This document shows, in pieces, positions 22,833-32,898 of a stretch of DNA of 39,733 bases. Source of the DNA: Chara braunii (taxonomy: Eukaryota > Streptophyta > Charophyceae > Charales > Characeae); assembly GCA_003427395.1 (NCBI GenBank), contig BFEA01000550.1, positions 740,148 to 779,880 on the forward strand, in the 5' to 3' direction. Within the stretch, counting starts at the first letter, position 1; each line of letters starts with the position of its first letter. The position numbers were made by a program, and so were the translations under genes. The notes under the pieces were generated by a model that worked only from the letters and a program-made list of their open reading frames with translations, was not told the DNA's origin and searched no databases.

Positions 22833-23270
22833 ATACAAAGTTGAAAATGCAAAGACAAAGTACAACTATACTTGGGACTAACTTCTGACACTTACTTGAT
22901 AGTCAGAACCGGAGGTAGTCTGCACGATCCCTTCTTGAAGATGACATCGTGAGCTAACACCGATCCTAACTCCTAGTAGGGTCAGATCTATCTTATCCCA
23001 AGTTTCCCTCTCAGCATACATCTCACCTACCTATAGCTCCAGCACTCAGCGAGCATGTAAAGCAACTAACCTACTAAAAAAGAAGTCCCTAGAGATAGCC
23101 TCAAAAACATACATAGGTGAGTGTGACAACATCTTTTGCCAGCCCTCAGGTTCCTTTCCAGGTTGCATAGTTCGTTCAAAAAACTTTGTTATTCCCTTCT
23201 ACCCTTCCTTACATAAGACATAGGATCAGCCAACCCAACTTATGGATGTGATTGACCTGCCAGTTTATAT

Positions 23271-23303
23271 GACTAGGCCACACCAACTTATGGTGCCCTA
23301 GTC
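23271..23303 (-). other. AACTTATGG-loop hairpin in T1
   Basis: GACTAGG (23271-23277) pairs perfectly with CCTAGTC (23297-23303) around a 19-base loop containing ACCAACTTATGG. A second, weakly paired loop copy lies at 23231-23253. The T2 unit has an array of the same hairpin. Confidence 0.75.
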
Positions 23304-23310
23304 TTGTAGC

Positions 23311-23956
23311 ACAAGTATACGTAGGGCATATGACCAAATCACACCACCATCACACAAGAATCAATATCTCTCTGACTAAAGCTAAAACTAAAACAGTTTT
23401 AATCAGGGCGTAATCGCATCCCTCAAATCGGAGGGATCTAAGTAATTCAAGACATATCTAAGTAACCAGGCAATACAACAAATCACTTATACACAAGTCT
23501 CACATACTACATTTATAGGTTAGAGAGTCTACCTCCCACACGCCGAAGTCTCCTCCTAAGCCTCTCCTACCTCTCACGCCCGTACAACCATTTGGACCTA
23601 GACACGAAGTAGGTCCCATATCTTTTTCTCTCAATCAATAGGCCTAGTAGAATAAACCTTTATTTTGTAACAATGTCCTTAGGGTCACTCCTTGCTCTAT
23701 CTACTGGAGACATTCTAATAATTCGATCTGAGACGGGTCTAACATACCCCACATATACAGTTGTCCTATAGGGGTTTCTTCCGCCTACAACTCGGGTTAT
23801 CTTACCGGACCATTATTACGAAATCCTCTTGGTATATTGTCAGGTTCCCTTGTTGACCAAAACACGGGATAAGAATCACACAGTCGGTCAGCCTGCTACT
23901 CTTACTCTTACGCCCATGCATATATACAAGTTTTGGCAAGGTACAAGGGTATCCTT
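23311..23956. other. Unassigned sequence between T1 and copy IV
   Basis: AT-rich sequence with short open frames only. It may be the far end of the T1 LTR or the 3' end of the T2 internal region. I see no polypurine tract that would settle the boundary. Confidence 0.4.
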
Positions 23957-24637
23957 CTATCGATCTGCTATAGTTCGAGCCTCAACCCAACCCACAACCC
24001 TCTCGTCTGAATCGTGGGAGCTCGCATAAGCATCAACAACATTGACCAAGCTCCTTAGTCCTTGGTCATGGGGTAAGAATCTTTGGTCCAGATACAGACC
24101 ATACACCAACTCGCACGTGTACCTTGCATATCCCCATTCTCGCACCCTCACTGCGGCTTCTGATGCGGCCTCTACCCTTGCCTGTTCCCCAAAACACTTT
24201 TCTATCAGGGATTCAGGCAAGACCACTCGTAATGGAGCTGAAGAAAGCGCAAACCCTTCGGCGGGTCTAACCTCTATACGGGTCTCCACCTGTTCTTCCC
24301 CTTCATGGACCCTTCTTTTTCTTGTTCATTTTATCGCAGCTCCCTCAGCTATTCTTAATGGCCTCACAAGCATGCTCCCGTGCCCAAGTGCCAACTCGAC
24401 CCCATGCTTGACCCAGAATGGGAAAAATGCGTACAGGGTTACCCTTACGATCGCGCAATCTTCATCATTATTAAAGTCGGACTCGATCCAAGCGAAAATA
24501 CCCACGTCCATCAATGTGCCCCACCAGGAAGAGATATACTTTCCTTCCTTGACTCTCCTCGGCAAGGATACCTCGAGTCCATCTTCCTTTCGAACGGGCA
24601 AGGCCATGTTAGGATCTTCCTTTGCATAAGGCATCAT
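23957..24637 (-). pseudogene. Unknown protein family, copy IV (inverted, one in-frame stop)
   Basis: A minus-strand frame from ATG 24637 to a stop at 23957-23959, interrupted by TGA at 24326-24328; both parts are in the same frame. The first part carries GLEVSLPRRV (compare WEVSLP in copy III), a DVGIFAWIESDF motif matching the FIWIE block of copy I, VRVTLYAFFPFW, and VELALGHG (compare GHELALVF in copy III). The second part carries SSAPLRVVLPESLIEKCFGE, matching PLRCRVPRFMVDLIFG of copy III. It is the most divergent copy and is inverted relative to copies I-III. It lies between units T1 and T2 in the same orientation as T2, so it could be an internal gene of that element. The function is unknown. 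Confidence 0.55.
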
Positions 24638-26916
24638 GAGTTGCCTTTGCTCTGGTCTGGGTTCTGCCTATCACAGAAAACGTCCAACATACACCTTCCG
24701 TTATCATACTGATAATCGCGTTCCAACATTCCTACCCCTGAAGCCTTGACTTCAGATCATCTGTCCCTAAATTGCATCCTTTCCAGCGTTTATGACCACC
24801 CAGTTAAGAGAAAAGTAATACTGGTAATATATCACAATAATACTGCATTTATAGATATCAAAAATTCATAATTATAGTACTCATGGAAAATGATATATTA
24901 CCCTAGGCTACCAGTCGGGCCGCCCGGGTCGCGGGTGACCAGCCCGTGAAAGGACCAGGGAAGGTCCCAGCCAAAAAAAAAAAAAAAAAAATCTAAAAAA
25001 TGCGAAAAAAAACCATGTTATGCGGAAAAATAAACTTAGTAACTGATAACAGTACTACTCATAATAGTCAAAACACATCATACATAAGCTAGTCAGTTAC
25101 TCAAGGCATATACAAATATCTCAGAATGACGGACCTATATCAACAGGCATAACATATGATAGACACATTATGATCAGAGATATGATTATCATCAATTAGC
25201 ACCCTCAATCATAATACTAGTGACGGTACCACACTTTACACCCCTGACTCTGACAAAAGTATACTGTGGCGAGGGGCAGTGTAATCCTTTTCAAAAAAGG
25301 ATAGCATCTCAACTCCCCGAGCCCCGTTCAAGGATCAAGCCTCACTGCTTCTCCCTCCGATTCCAACACTCGCTCCTTGCAGACCCTTGTCGACAAAGTA
25401 AACAACCTCACCATACACGCTTTGGGATGCATTATCTCGTCCTGTACTGGTGAACCTATATCACGCAAAAATAGTTAGGGATTCACCCCCCTACCTCTCT
25501 GCAGCTTGTAGTCGTTGCTTCCCTCATAGGCCAAGGTCTAACAAGACTCAAATACTTTCCTCCTTTTCAGTAGTAGTGTAGTTATTTTATCACAGGAAAT
25601 ACAACAACAACACCCCACTATGGACCAGGAACTTAGTTCCGGCGTGGGTCTCACCACTACTTACAAAACAATCTATAACTTCTCCAAAACCATCTTTCAG
25701 GGGAACAATAACATAGGATTGCAACCTTCCTTAGGGTAAATTTTACACTTTGACTATTTCCTGAGATAAACTCACCCCAAGGAAGTAGTTACTCCATTCA
25801 CCTCTGAATCCGCATCAGACGTGGATTCTGCGCAACGCTTCTACCCCTTTTTGAAGAGCAATTCAAGCACATAAATTTTAACAAACAGTCATAAGTTGAT
25901 ACTAGGACTTGAAACTCTCATACAAATCCTTATAAACTTATAAGTTTAAGCACATACTTCAAATATTTACCCCATAAAAAATACTCCTGGAAGGGATAGC
26001 CATAAAATAACATTAAGCACACAAACCTCACATAAATAAGCACTAAACAGACTTACTCATATAAGATTTGATATGTATGGATGACCTTAATACATAACTC
26101 AAGAAAAAATGCCCTCAGAAGAATGATCTCAAGTCCTTAGTCCCAACTTTACAAACTCAAGTGGATGGTCCGTGCCTAGAAAGGTTCAAACGAAGGTTTA
26201 ACATCAACTATCACTCATTGCCCCATCAAATGTAAGCAAAATAGCCCCTTCACTGTTATTCCATCTGCCTCTAGGATCAGATATCCTCTTTTAACAAAAA
26301 AGGGTGCCATGTAAATCCACTACTTCCCGTAGTCCTTTCTATTGAGGTCATAGTGATACTCACTACACCCATCCACTGCTTTATATGCGCAACTTAAACA
26401 CCTTGCGCATTGCAGACCTCATACTTTCATGGCTATATAAACCAAATAGCCGCTTAGAACCCCAGACTCAAGGATCCCGTATTCAGATCCACAAAGTCTT
26501 TTGGCCTGCTTAGCCCAACTTTCCTTGAGACCCTTCGATGAACTCTAACATAATGGGCTCCCTTACAAGGCCAAACTCCCACAACCCTCACACTCAACGT
26601 GTTGATACGCCCTCATCTCCCCATAGCCATGTTAGTCATCCGAGGCATCGTCCAAAACCTACCAACTTTTAAGGTCAGGCGAGGGTATCAATTCCACCTA
26701 CCACCAGGCTAGTCAAAGTACTTGATCGCCTAGTCAAAACGTTTATCCCCCTTGTGCCATCGTTACTGCACTAGCCACAACCATCTCACACAATCAACTC
26801 TCACTTTCCCTCTATCGATTAATCATAAAGTCTAAGGGAAACTTCTCATTTTGCCTACTTTTCACATTCCCATACCCGGATGTCGTTCCACCAGGGACAA
26901 CGACAGACAACCATTA
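24638..26916. other. Unassigned AT-rich sequence, possible internal region of unit T2
   Basis: About 2.3 kb downstream (minus strand) of the T2 primer-binding site. It lacks gag- or pol-like frames; the longest open frames are under 80 codons. The last 170 bases before the primer site resemble the sequence at 20767-20937 before the T1 site. If this is the element interior, it is non-autonomous. Confidence 0.4.
24910..24991 (+). other. GC-rich segment followed by a run of 19 A
   Basis: A GC-rich stretch (GGGCCGCCCGGGTCGCGGGT, then CCAGCCCGTGAAAGGACCAG) with a small hairpin GGACC/GGTCC ends in CCAGCC and a 19-base A run (24973-24991) in otherwise AT-rich DNA. It looks like the 3' end of a retroposed RNA or SINE, but I found neither a tRNA-like head nor a target duplication. 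Confidence 0.35.
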
Positions 26917-26934
26917 TCCCCGGCAACAGCGCCA
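26917..26934 (-). other. Primer-binding site of unit T2, tRNA-Asp type
   Basis: On the minus strand TGGCGCTGTTGCCGGGGA matches 17 of 18 bases of the complement of the tRNA-Asp 3' end. It lies two bases past the CA that ends the LTR-like unit at 26937. Confidence 0.85.
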
Positions 26935-28436
26935 CCTGTCGAGCGCATCAGTCCGGCACCGCACAAGGCAGCGCGGGACCCTCCCGGTCGCGTCACGCAG
27001 GAGTTGGTTTTAATTCCTCATCGCGGATATACATGGAGCTTCCGCAAGCCGCTCCGGCCGAGTGCGCCATCCATACCTCTCGCGACCCCCTACGACAGGA
27101 TAGGGTCTACGCAAGGCACGATTTACCTCCACCTTACGGGAGTTGTCACCTCCCTTCTGTGGGTCTATCCTTGCCGAGCTACCAGTCCACAATACGAAAG
27201 CTGATCAGTTGCAATCGCAGAGGTGGACCAGCCGAGGGCGTTTTTCGTTCGCTGTAGCATAGGGGGTACGCGCGGTAATACGCCTCTATCGGACCCGCAC
27301 ACAAACCGGCACCTTGAGGGGCTGAAGTCCCAAGCGCGACCCGTCGTCGGTCGACCAGGATGTATCCCACACGCCACGCGCACACCACTATAAAGAACAT
27401 AAAAATAAAACACACACACACGTACATATATACGAAAGGACATCGAATAAACAATGCGACAACACTCCTAATCCCTTAGTAGTCATCCCATAACTTTCCG
27501 ATGCGAAAATCAGATAGGCATAAAGCGCTAAACTTAGTATAAAACCACGAGAACGCAGGGCTAACTTATATCGACTCGCAATGCAAGCGTGCGCAAGCGA
27601 TCGCAATGATGACGTACTATGTAGTGCCCATAATCACGCGGCCCCTCGTAGTCTCGAGGACCGCGTTCGACACTCAAATGCCGGCTGACACGCGCCTTGA
27701 GAGAATGATCTCTCGACGCTGGATAACCGCCAAGTGCGGTTGAGAACCACACCCTCTTCTGCACCCTGCGGAGAGTGGGTGGTACACATGTTCATATCTG
27801 TGGTGGCAATCGTCTCTTGTGGCCCTGGAGACCAGCTCCTTCACCTAGGGCCTGGAGAAAACTCAAGGGTTTCGACTTTGACGGTTGCCACGGACTACAA
27901 CGTCCAACTATAAAATTCTAAAAAGCAAGGGATAAAAGGGGAAGTCCTCTTTCTCTCGAAAACATAATCTGTTTAACCCTTACGCGCAGTCATTGTGGGC
28001 CGCACAAAACACTCAAGACATATATATTCACATATATATAGAGGGTTATTAATATAGGACGATCACTTCTCACAGTCACAGTGAGACTCCTCGCAGCCAT
28101 ATATATATGTACGTGAGCGCAGGCAGTCAAATCCAAAGTCCGAATCACCAAACATACCTGCAATCACATCAAAGATTTAACCAAAAAATCCAAGCACTAC
28201 ACGGGGTCAACTGCAACCATTCTCTGCATTCACATCCCTTGCTTTTAGCCATACAAGCTTCACTCTTTGTGCAACTCTCAAAAGAAAATACTCAGTATTT
28301 TTCTTTAAATGGTCGTTCAAATAAAGTATGGGTGAAAACCCAATAAACCAGTTCAAATCATAAGGCTAAAGTCTTTAGGTTGGGTGGCAGGAGTGGATTG
28401 GAGTTGAATCGCAAACCGACGAATCGGCAACCGATC

Positions 28437-28455
28437 TGTTATCAGTGATAACAGA
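28437..28455. other. Conserved palindrome in T2
   Basis: Identical to the T1 palindrome: CTGTTATC-AGT-GATAACAG. Confidence 0.85.
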
Positions 28456-28656
28456 AGATGATCCATATAAGATTAGGCTGATTCTAGTCCAGATTCTGAA
28501 TCAATCGATCAAGAAGACAAGTAACACACGACAGGTCGGTCCCCCAAGCTGAATCTATAAGCCCATGGAGAATGATCCCCCTATCACGATCCCATTCAAA
28601 TCATCCTAGTTAACTAAGTCTAAATTTACCTCTAAGCAAGTGCCAAAAGAAAGGTA

Positions 28657-29027
28657 GATTCTGACAGAATCTCCTTTATACAGAGTGAATCGCCAGAATC
28701 ACCACCTGTTAAAACATAATCTAACTCCCTTAAACTAAGGAAATTTTGGCAGCGCTTCGCGTAGGAAAAGTGTATTTTCAGAATTTATATCAGTTCGAAT
28801 ATAGACACAGAAATAGTCTTTGATGTTCCAAAGTTAAATTTTGCCCAACTTCCTGAATTAGCAAAAAATTGGGCAGGACTCCCTTTAGAAAATGAGATGT
28901 TCCAGATTTTTACTAAGCAAAAAAGTCAGAAAAGTTAGACTATGAAAAAGACAAAGTCTGACTAACTCTTTGGTTTTGTATAAATTTTGGCAGCGCTTCC
29001 CGTAGAAAAAGTGGCTTACCAAGATTT
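28657..29027 (-). other. CTTCCCGTAG-loop hairpin series in T2
   Basis: Four members: GATTCTGAC (28657-28665) with GCCAGAATC (28692-28700); AAATTTTGG (28741-28749) with TCAGAATTT (28778-28786); AAAAATTGG (28864-28872) with CCAGATTTTT (28902-28911); AAATTTTGG (28982-28990) with CCAAGATTT (29019-29027). The second and fourth have the loop CAGCGCTTC(C/G)CGTAG; the other two have degenerate loops. Stem differences often keep pairing through G-U wobble. Confidence 0.65.
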
Positions 29028-29301
29028 ATACAAGACCAAATATAACAAAATATCCCAAAAAATGCAGAAATTGACCTAAGTAAAATAAACTTAGCTAAAA
29101 AAATTTGACTCTAACACGTGGCGAGCAACTAAAGCAACTACCTATCAAACTGAAACTCAGACTAAGTAGTAGCCTCACTCAGTCACATGCAGGACAAACC
29201 ACAAAGGTAAGTACTTTCACCATCCCAAAGTCAATTTAGCAAACAATAGTTCATAGTCTTTCAATGTTTTACCCCTTTACACCCAACTTACATAGAGCAT
29301 A

Positions 29302-30026
29302 AAGCTAGACCACCCAAACTTATGGGACATGTATAGCTTAGCCAAGATATACACAGAACAGAGGGCACAACAACTTTTCTCTTCTTTGGGCATATGACTA
29401 GGCCACCCTAGTCGCCCTGAACTGTTTAAATATCCGAACTTTATATATTTGTCTGCACTTAGTCTTTTGATTCAGCATATAACTGAACCGATCATCTTCA
29501 GTTCAAGATTCAGCCCGCTTCTTCGTACTCAATTTTATTTTTAATTAGTACTCTCTTCAGTTGGTGATACGCTATAGTCAGACCACCCAAACTTATGGAA
29601 CCCTGTCTGACTGACCTGTTCATAAGCAATATAGTAATAAAATATAGCCAAGTTATAACCTTCTGGTTCCAGTATGTGCGAGGCGTTGGACCAAGACCAC
29701 CCAAACTTATGGAACATGTCTTAATCCTCAGTCTTGTTCATATATTCTCAAAGCGAAAACAGGAAGAGGTTGAGTCACCCAAACTTATGGAACATGCTCA
29801 AACTCCTCGTTAAGGAACTAAACAAACTGACAACAACCCAAAGTAAACGAGGCGACCAAGCCACCCAAACTTATGGAACATGCTCGGTCTCTGAAAAGTC
29901 ATTCACATTCAGCCCTCATAAGTCAAGGCAACCAGACCACCCAAACTTATGGAACATGTCTGGTTCTCCAGGCAATTCAAAATAAACATAGCACTGAGCC
30001 TTCCCAAACTTATGGAACTGGCCCAG
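29302..30026 (-). other. Array of eight hairpins, seven with conserved loop CCCAAACTTATGG
   Basis: Stem pairs: AAGCTAGAC/GTATAGCTT (29302-29339, one mismatch); GACTAGG/CCTAGTC (29396-29413, loop reduced to CCAC); AGTCAGAC/GTCTGACT (29576-29612, perfect); GGACCAAGAC/GTCTTAATCC (29688-29727, two G-U in minus-sense RNA); GAGGTTGAGT/GCTCAAACTC (29766-29805, two mismatches); GACCAAGC/GCTCGGTC (29854-29889, one G-U); AACCAGAC/GTCTGGTT (29930-29965, perfect); CTGAGCC/GGCCCAG (29994-30026, one G-U). Loops are 19-21 bases and nearly identical in sequence (CACCCAAACTTATGGAACAT). The stems differ between members yet pair within each member, so the structure and not the stem sequence is preserved. Confidence 0.85.
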
Positions 30027-32044
30027 CCTTTGGTTAACTAGGTCAGACACATGCAATACTGCCTTTCTCTCATCCTTCCCCTAGATGCAACCCCACAATC
30101 TGCTTTCAGTCAAACAATGAAACTGAAACTGACATTGCGCATACATTTTTTTACTTAGTCTGATTATGTCATGAAAGTCAGCTCAAAAGTCAAAGTAGGG
30201 ACGCACACAGTATACTCAGTCAAAACATATCAAGGAATACAGATAAGGGTTATAATCGGGTTTATAGAAAGAAAGCAATGGTTACCTTTCAGTTCTCTGC
30301 CTCCAGAGCTCGTCCTGAGTTCCGGCAGAGCTCCCGCAATCGGTGGGTTGACTCCCCACAGAGTCTTGTTGTCGTCCTACGGGTTGTAATCCCGCTTGCC
30401 GCCTTCCTTTCAGAACAGGACTAGACTTAGACTTAGAAAGGCAGAAGCAGGGGTTTCAAACTCTCAAGATACAGGAGGGGGACAAACTCAACTCCCAGGA
30501 GAGGGTTTTGTTACCTTCATACGCCAGAGGGCCCCGCAATGATGGTCAAAACGCACAGCAACTTCTTTCAGCAGGGTCAGACTACCGACAACCAACACCC
30601 TGACGAAGCTCCAAGTCGCAGCACCAGACCCCTGTTCAAACCTCTGACCACTCTCATCCCGCCTTAGACCAGGCGATGTTACGTAGCAATCTGAATCACG
30701 GGTAGCTCTGCGGAGTCTCAACAGAACATTATTCATACAATATTATCGCGCAGCCGCAAGTGACTGTAGTAGTGAGCAAAGGTTACCAGATTATGCATAA
30801 CAATGTGTTTCAACCAATAGCAGATGCAACCCACTCGCACAACCATCACGAGTGGCAGCGCCAACTGATACGTAGGGCTTCACACTAACCAACCAGCAAG
30901 CCTGCAACCTCGTGACCCATCTTCAACTGTTTAATTCCCGACGATCCTTCCTATTTGCAACAGTACCTCTCTGACCTGGCTGTTTGTTATGTAGCCTAGA
31001 TCGTTATGTTCAAATTCCCTCGCCCTGGCCGAACATACGCATTACCAGCCCTATACTGACCGATAATCATAATCAATAGTACAACCTGGAGGGACTTTGT
31101 TCAATATAGAGCATATGCTTATGCTTTACTTCAAGACATAGCAACACACAGCAAAATGTGCAACTATGCACAGTTGAAGCGCCGCAAGCGCAACAATACT
31201 GCAGTAGACACCGTAACCACCTGTAGCAAGTTCTATCAGCGGGATAAGTAGCCCACCGACCTACAGTTACGCCTACAGTTTCGCAACTAACCTCTAGTTG
31301 CTCCGTTTGACACGATAAGCTGTCGTCTGACCAGACAGGTATGTCTCCGCATCCTTCCCCCCCCTCTACCCCAATAGCCTGTAGAATCCGAAACTACTTG
31401 GTGGCCGCACATCCCGACACAGGCAGGCGAGATTCGGACTGCAGGTTTGAAAGCCGTGAGTAAAAAGACCTTGCATGCTCGAGTTTCTTCACTCTGACTT
31501 CCAAGCAATAGGCGGAATCACTCGGTGCCAACATCCATAAAGACCCCTGCGAGCTTTGCGTTTAATTACTTCGTCGGATTCCCCGCTTCCTTGAATCGAC
31601 AGCTTAATGCTTAGGGGCAGTCTCGTGCCCGCACCCGCTACCTGCTCTGTAGTTCGGTTCGTGACCCGACTTTCCGGTTCATCCCACATCTTCAACTTGT
31701 CTCCGAGGTAAGCCCCCCTTCCTTCTCCTGTGCTAACTCGCGCACCCACGGTCCCTGACTTGCTGCAGGTCCCAAGTATGCAGGGATGTGAATGAAAACT
31801 CCTCTTGGTCAGGTACGCACCCCGCTTTTCCCATGCATACGGCCAAACTCGGCACGTCGACCCCGACAACCCATCCTGCTGTTACTGCCGTTTGACCGAC
31901 TTAGCGGTGCCCCGACCCTTCATGGATCCGACCCAAAACATCGGTTGGAGGCGTTTTTCCCACTCATTACTACCCCTGTTGCTTCTAACGCATCCGTCCG
32001 ACTTCCTGACCGCGTTCATCCCATCCTTGCTCCCTGGTTTGTAT

Positions 32045-32097
32045 GTCTCTCTCTCTCTCTCTCTCTCCCCCTCTGTGTGTGTGTGTGTGTGTGTGTG
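32045..32097 (+). repeat. Compound (TC)n-(TG)n microsatellite
   Basis: About 11 TC units, a short CCCC interruption, then about 12 TG units. Confidence 0.95.
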
Positions 32098-32318
32098 CGA
32101 ACCACAATCGTTGTGCCCGCTGTCCTTCCCGCGTAAGTAAATGAGCAAATTCGAATGAATCTTCCGCTAGAACGTGGAGGGATATATTTTCACTCCGGAG
32201 CCTTCTTTTACCGCACACAGCTCGTGCCCCATTCAACGCTTAAACTACATCTTTATCGTGAAATCTGAGTCCTCCATCGAACTCGCAGCTTCCCAAAACT
32301 CCTGGCTAACACTCTAGT

Positions 32319-32898
32319 TCGCTCGATTTCATCGAGAATCGAGCGAAATCTTGACTTTCACTCCCGCCATCTCCAACGTGTCCCGACACCTCCACGCGAA
32401 TTTTTTTCTCACTAACTCCTATACCACTAACTTTCACACTAATCTAACACCTTCAATGGATTTGCCCTATCAGTATACCCTGATTAGCATCCTTACCCAG
32501 TCGTTTCCTATCAATGAACGATGGGTTATACATTTTCCTGTTCCTACCACGGCTATGGTCGTTCCCCTTCACACGCTACGCCTTTCTACTCTAGTTCCTC
32601 AAACATCACTCCAACTGCCAAACTAATCCCGCCAAACGATTCGCACCGCTTCAAAACCCCAAGTTCGCATCCTAGTTCGCCTGATTCCTTAAGGAACGAT
32701 TTCGTAAGGAATCGAGCATACTAAAAGTTTTTTTCCATCTGCCATAGCCCCTTTCTCTCAACACTCCGCACACCTATTTTCTCTCCTACCTCCTCCTATA
32801 CTAACTTTCATCTAAAACTAACTTCGGATTCGGGGTCGCTATGGTTTAAAACCCCTGAGAAGCTCTCTCCCCGCTCGGTTTCATTAAGAAACGGGCGG
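32319..32898. other. Three related hairpins with a TTTC...GAA core
   Basis: TCGCTCGATT/AATCGAGCGA (32319-32346, perfect 10-bp stem); GATTCCTTA/TAAGGAATC (32683-32713, perfect 9-bp stem); CCGCTCGGTTTC/GAAACGGGCGG (32871-32898, one bulge). The first and third share the frame CGCTCG-TTTCAT-AGAA-CG-GCG with paired stem changes. Confidence 0.65.

Larger units (their letters stand above)
20958..23310 (-). mobile_element. LTR-like unit T1 (minimum extent)
   Basis: The minus-strand 3' boundary is CA at 20959-20958, next to the primer-binding site. The unit matches T2 (26937-30026) in order: a GC-rich U5-like end with the word GACCCTCCCGG, an inverted-repeat word CTGTTATC/GATAACAG (22433-22451), TATA-rich sequence (22024-22056), CTTCCCGTAG hairpins and an AACTTATGG hairpin. 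The TATA-rich block lies about 1.1 kb from the primer-site end, so most of the unit would be U3. The outer (5') LTR end was not found; similarity fades after about 23310. Confidence 0.7.
26937..30026 (-). mobile_element. LTR-like unit T2 (minimum extent)
   Basis: The minus-strand 3' boundary is CA at 26938-26937, next to the tRNA-Asp primer site. It is homologous to T1 from the boundary outward (20958 to 26937, then 22433 to 28437, then 22702 to 28741). The U3-like part holds four CTTCCCGTAG hairpins (28657-29027) and a larger AACTTATGG hairpin array (29302-30026), which T1 has only in reduced form. No protein frame is present. With T1 it forms a head-to-tail pair about 6 kb apart, so the elements may be tandem or share an LTR. 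Confidence 0.7.

Noticed and set aside
24042-24629. Plus-strand frame of 195 codons
   Set aside because: It is antisense to copy IV, which has family motifs on the minus strand; the plus frame has Ser/Pro-rich composition and no homologue in the window.
30850-30880. Another CA-NN-TGGCGC boundary on the minus strand (TATCAGTTGGCGCTGCC)
   Set aside because: Only the first eight to nine bases fit a tRNA-Asp primer site and the neighbouring sequence does not match T1 or T2.
31489-31869. Minus-strand frame of 126 codons
   Set aside because: No recognisable motif, no family relative in the window, and competing frames on the other strand.
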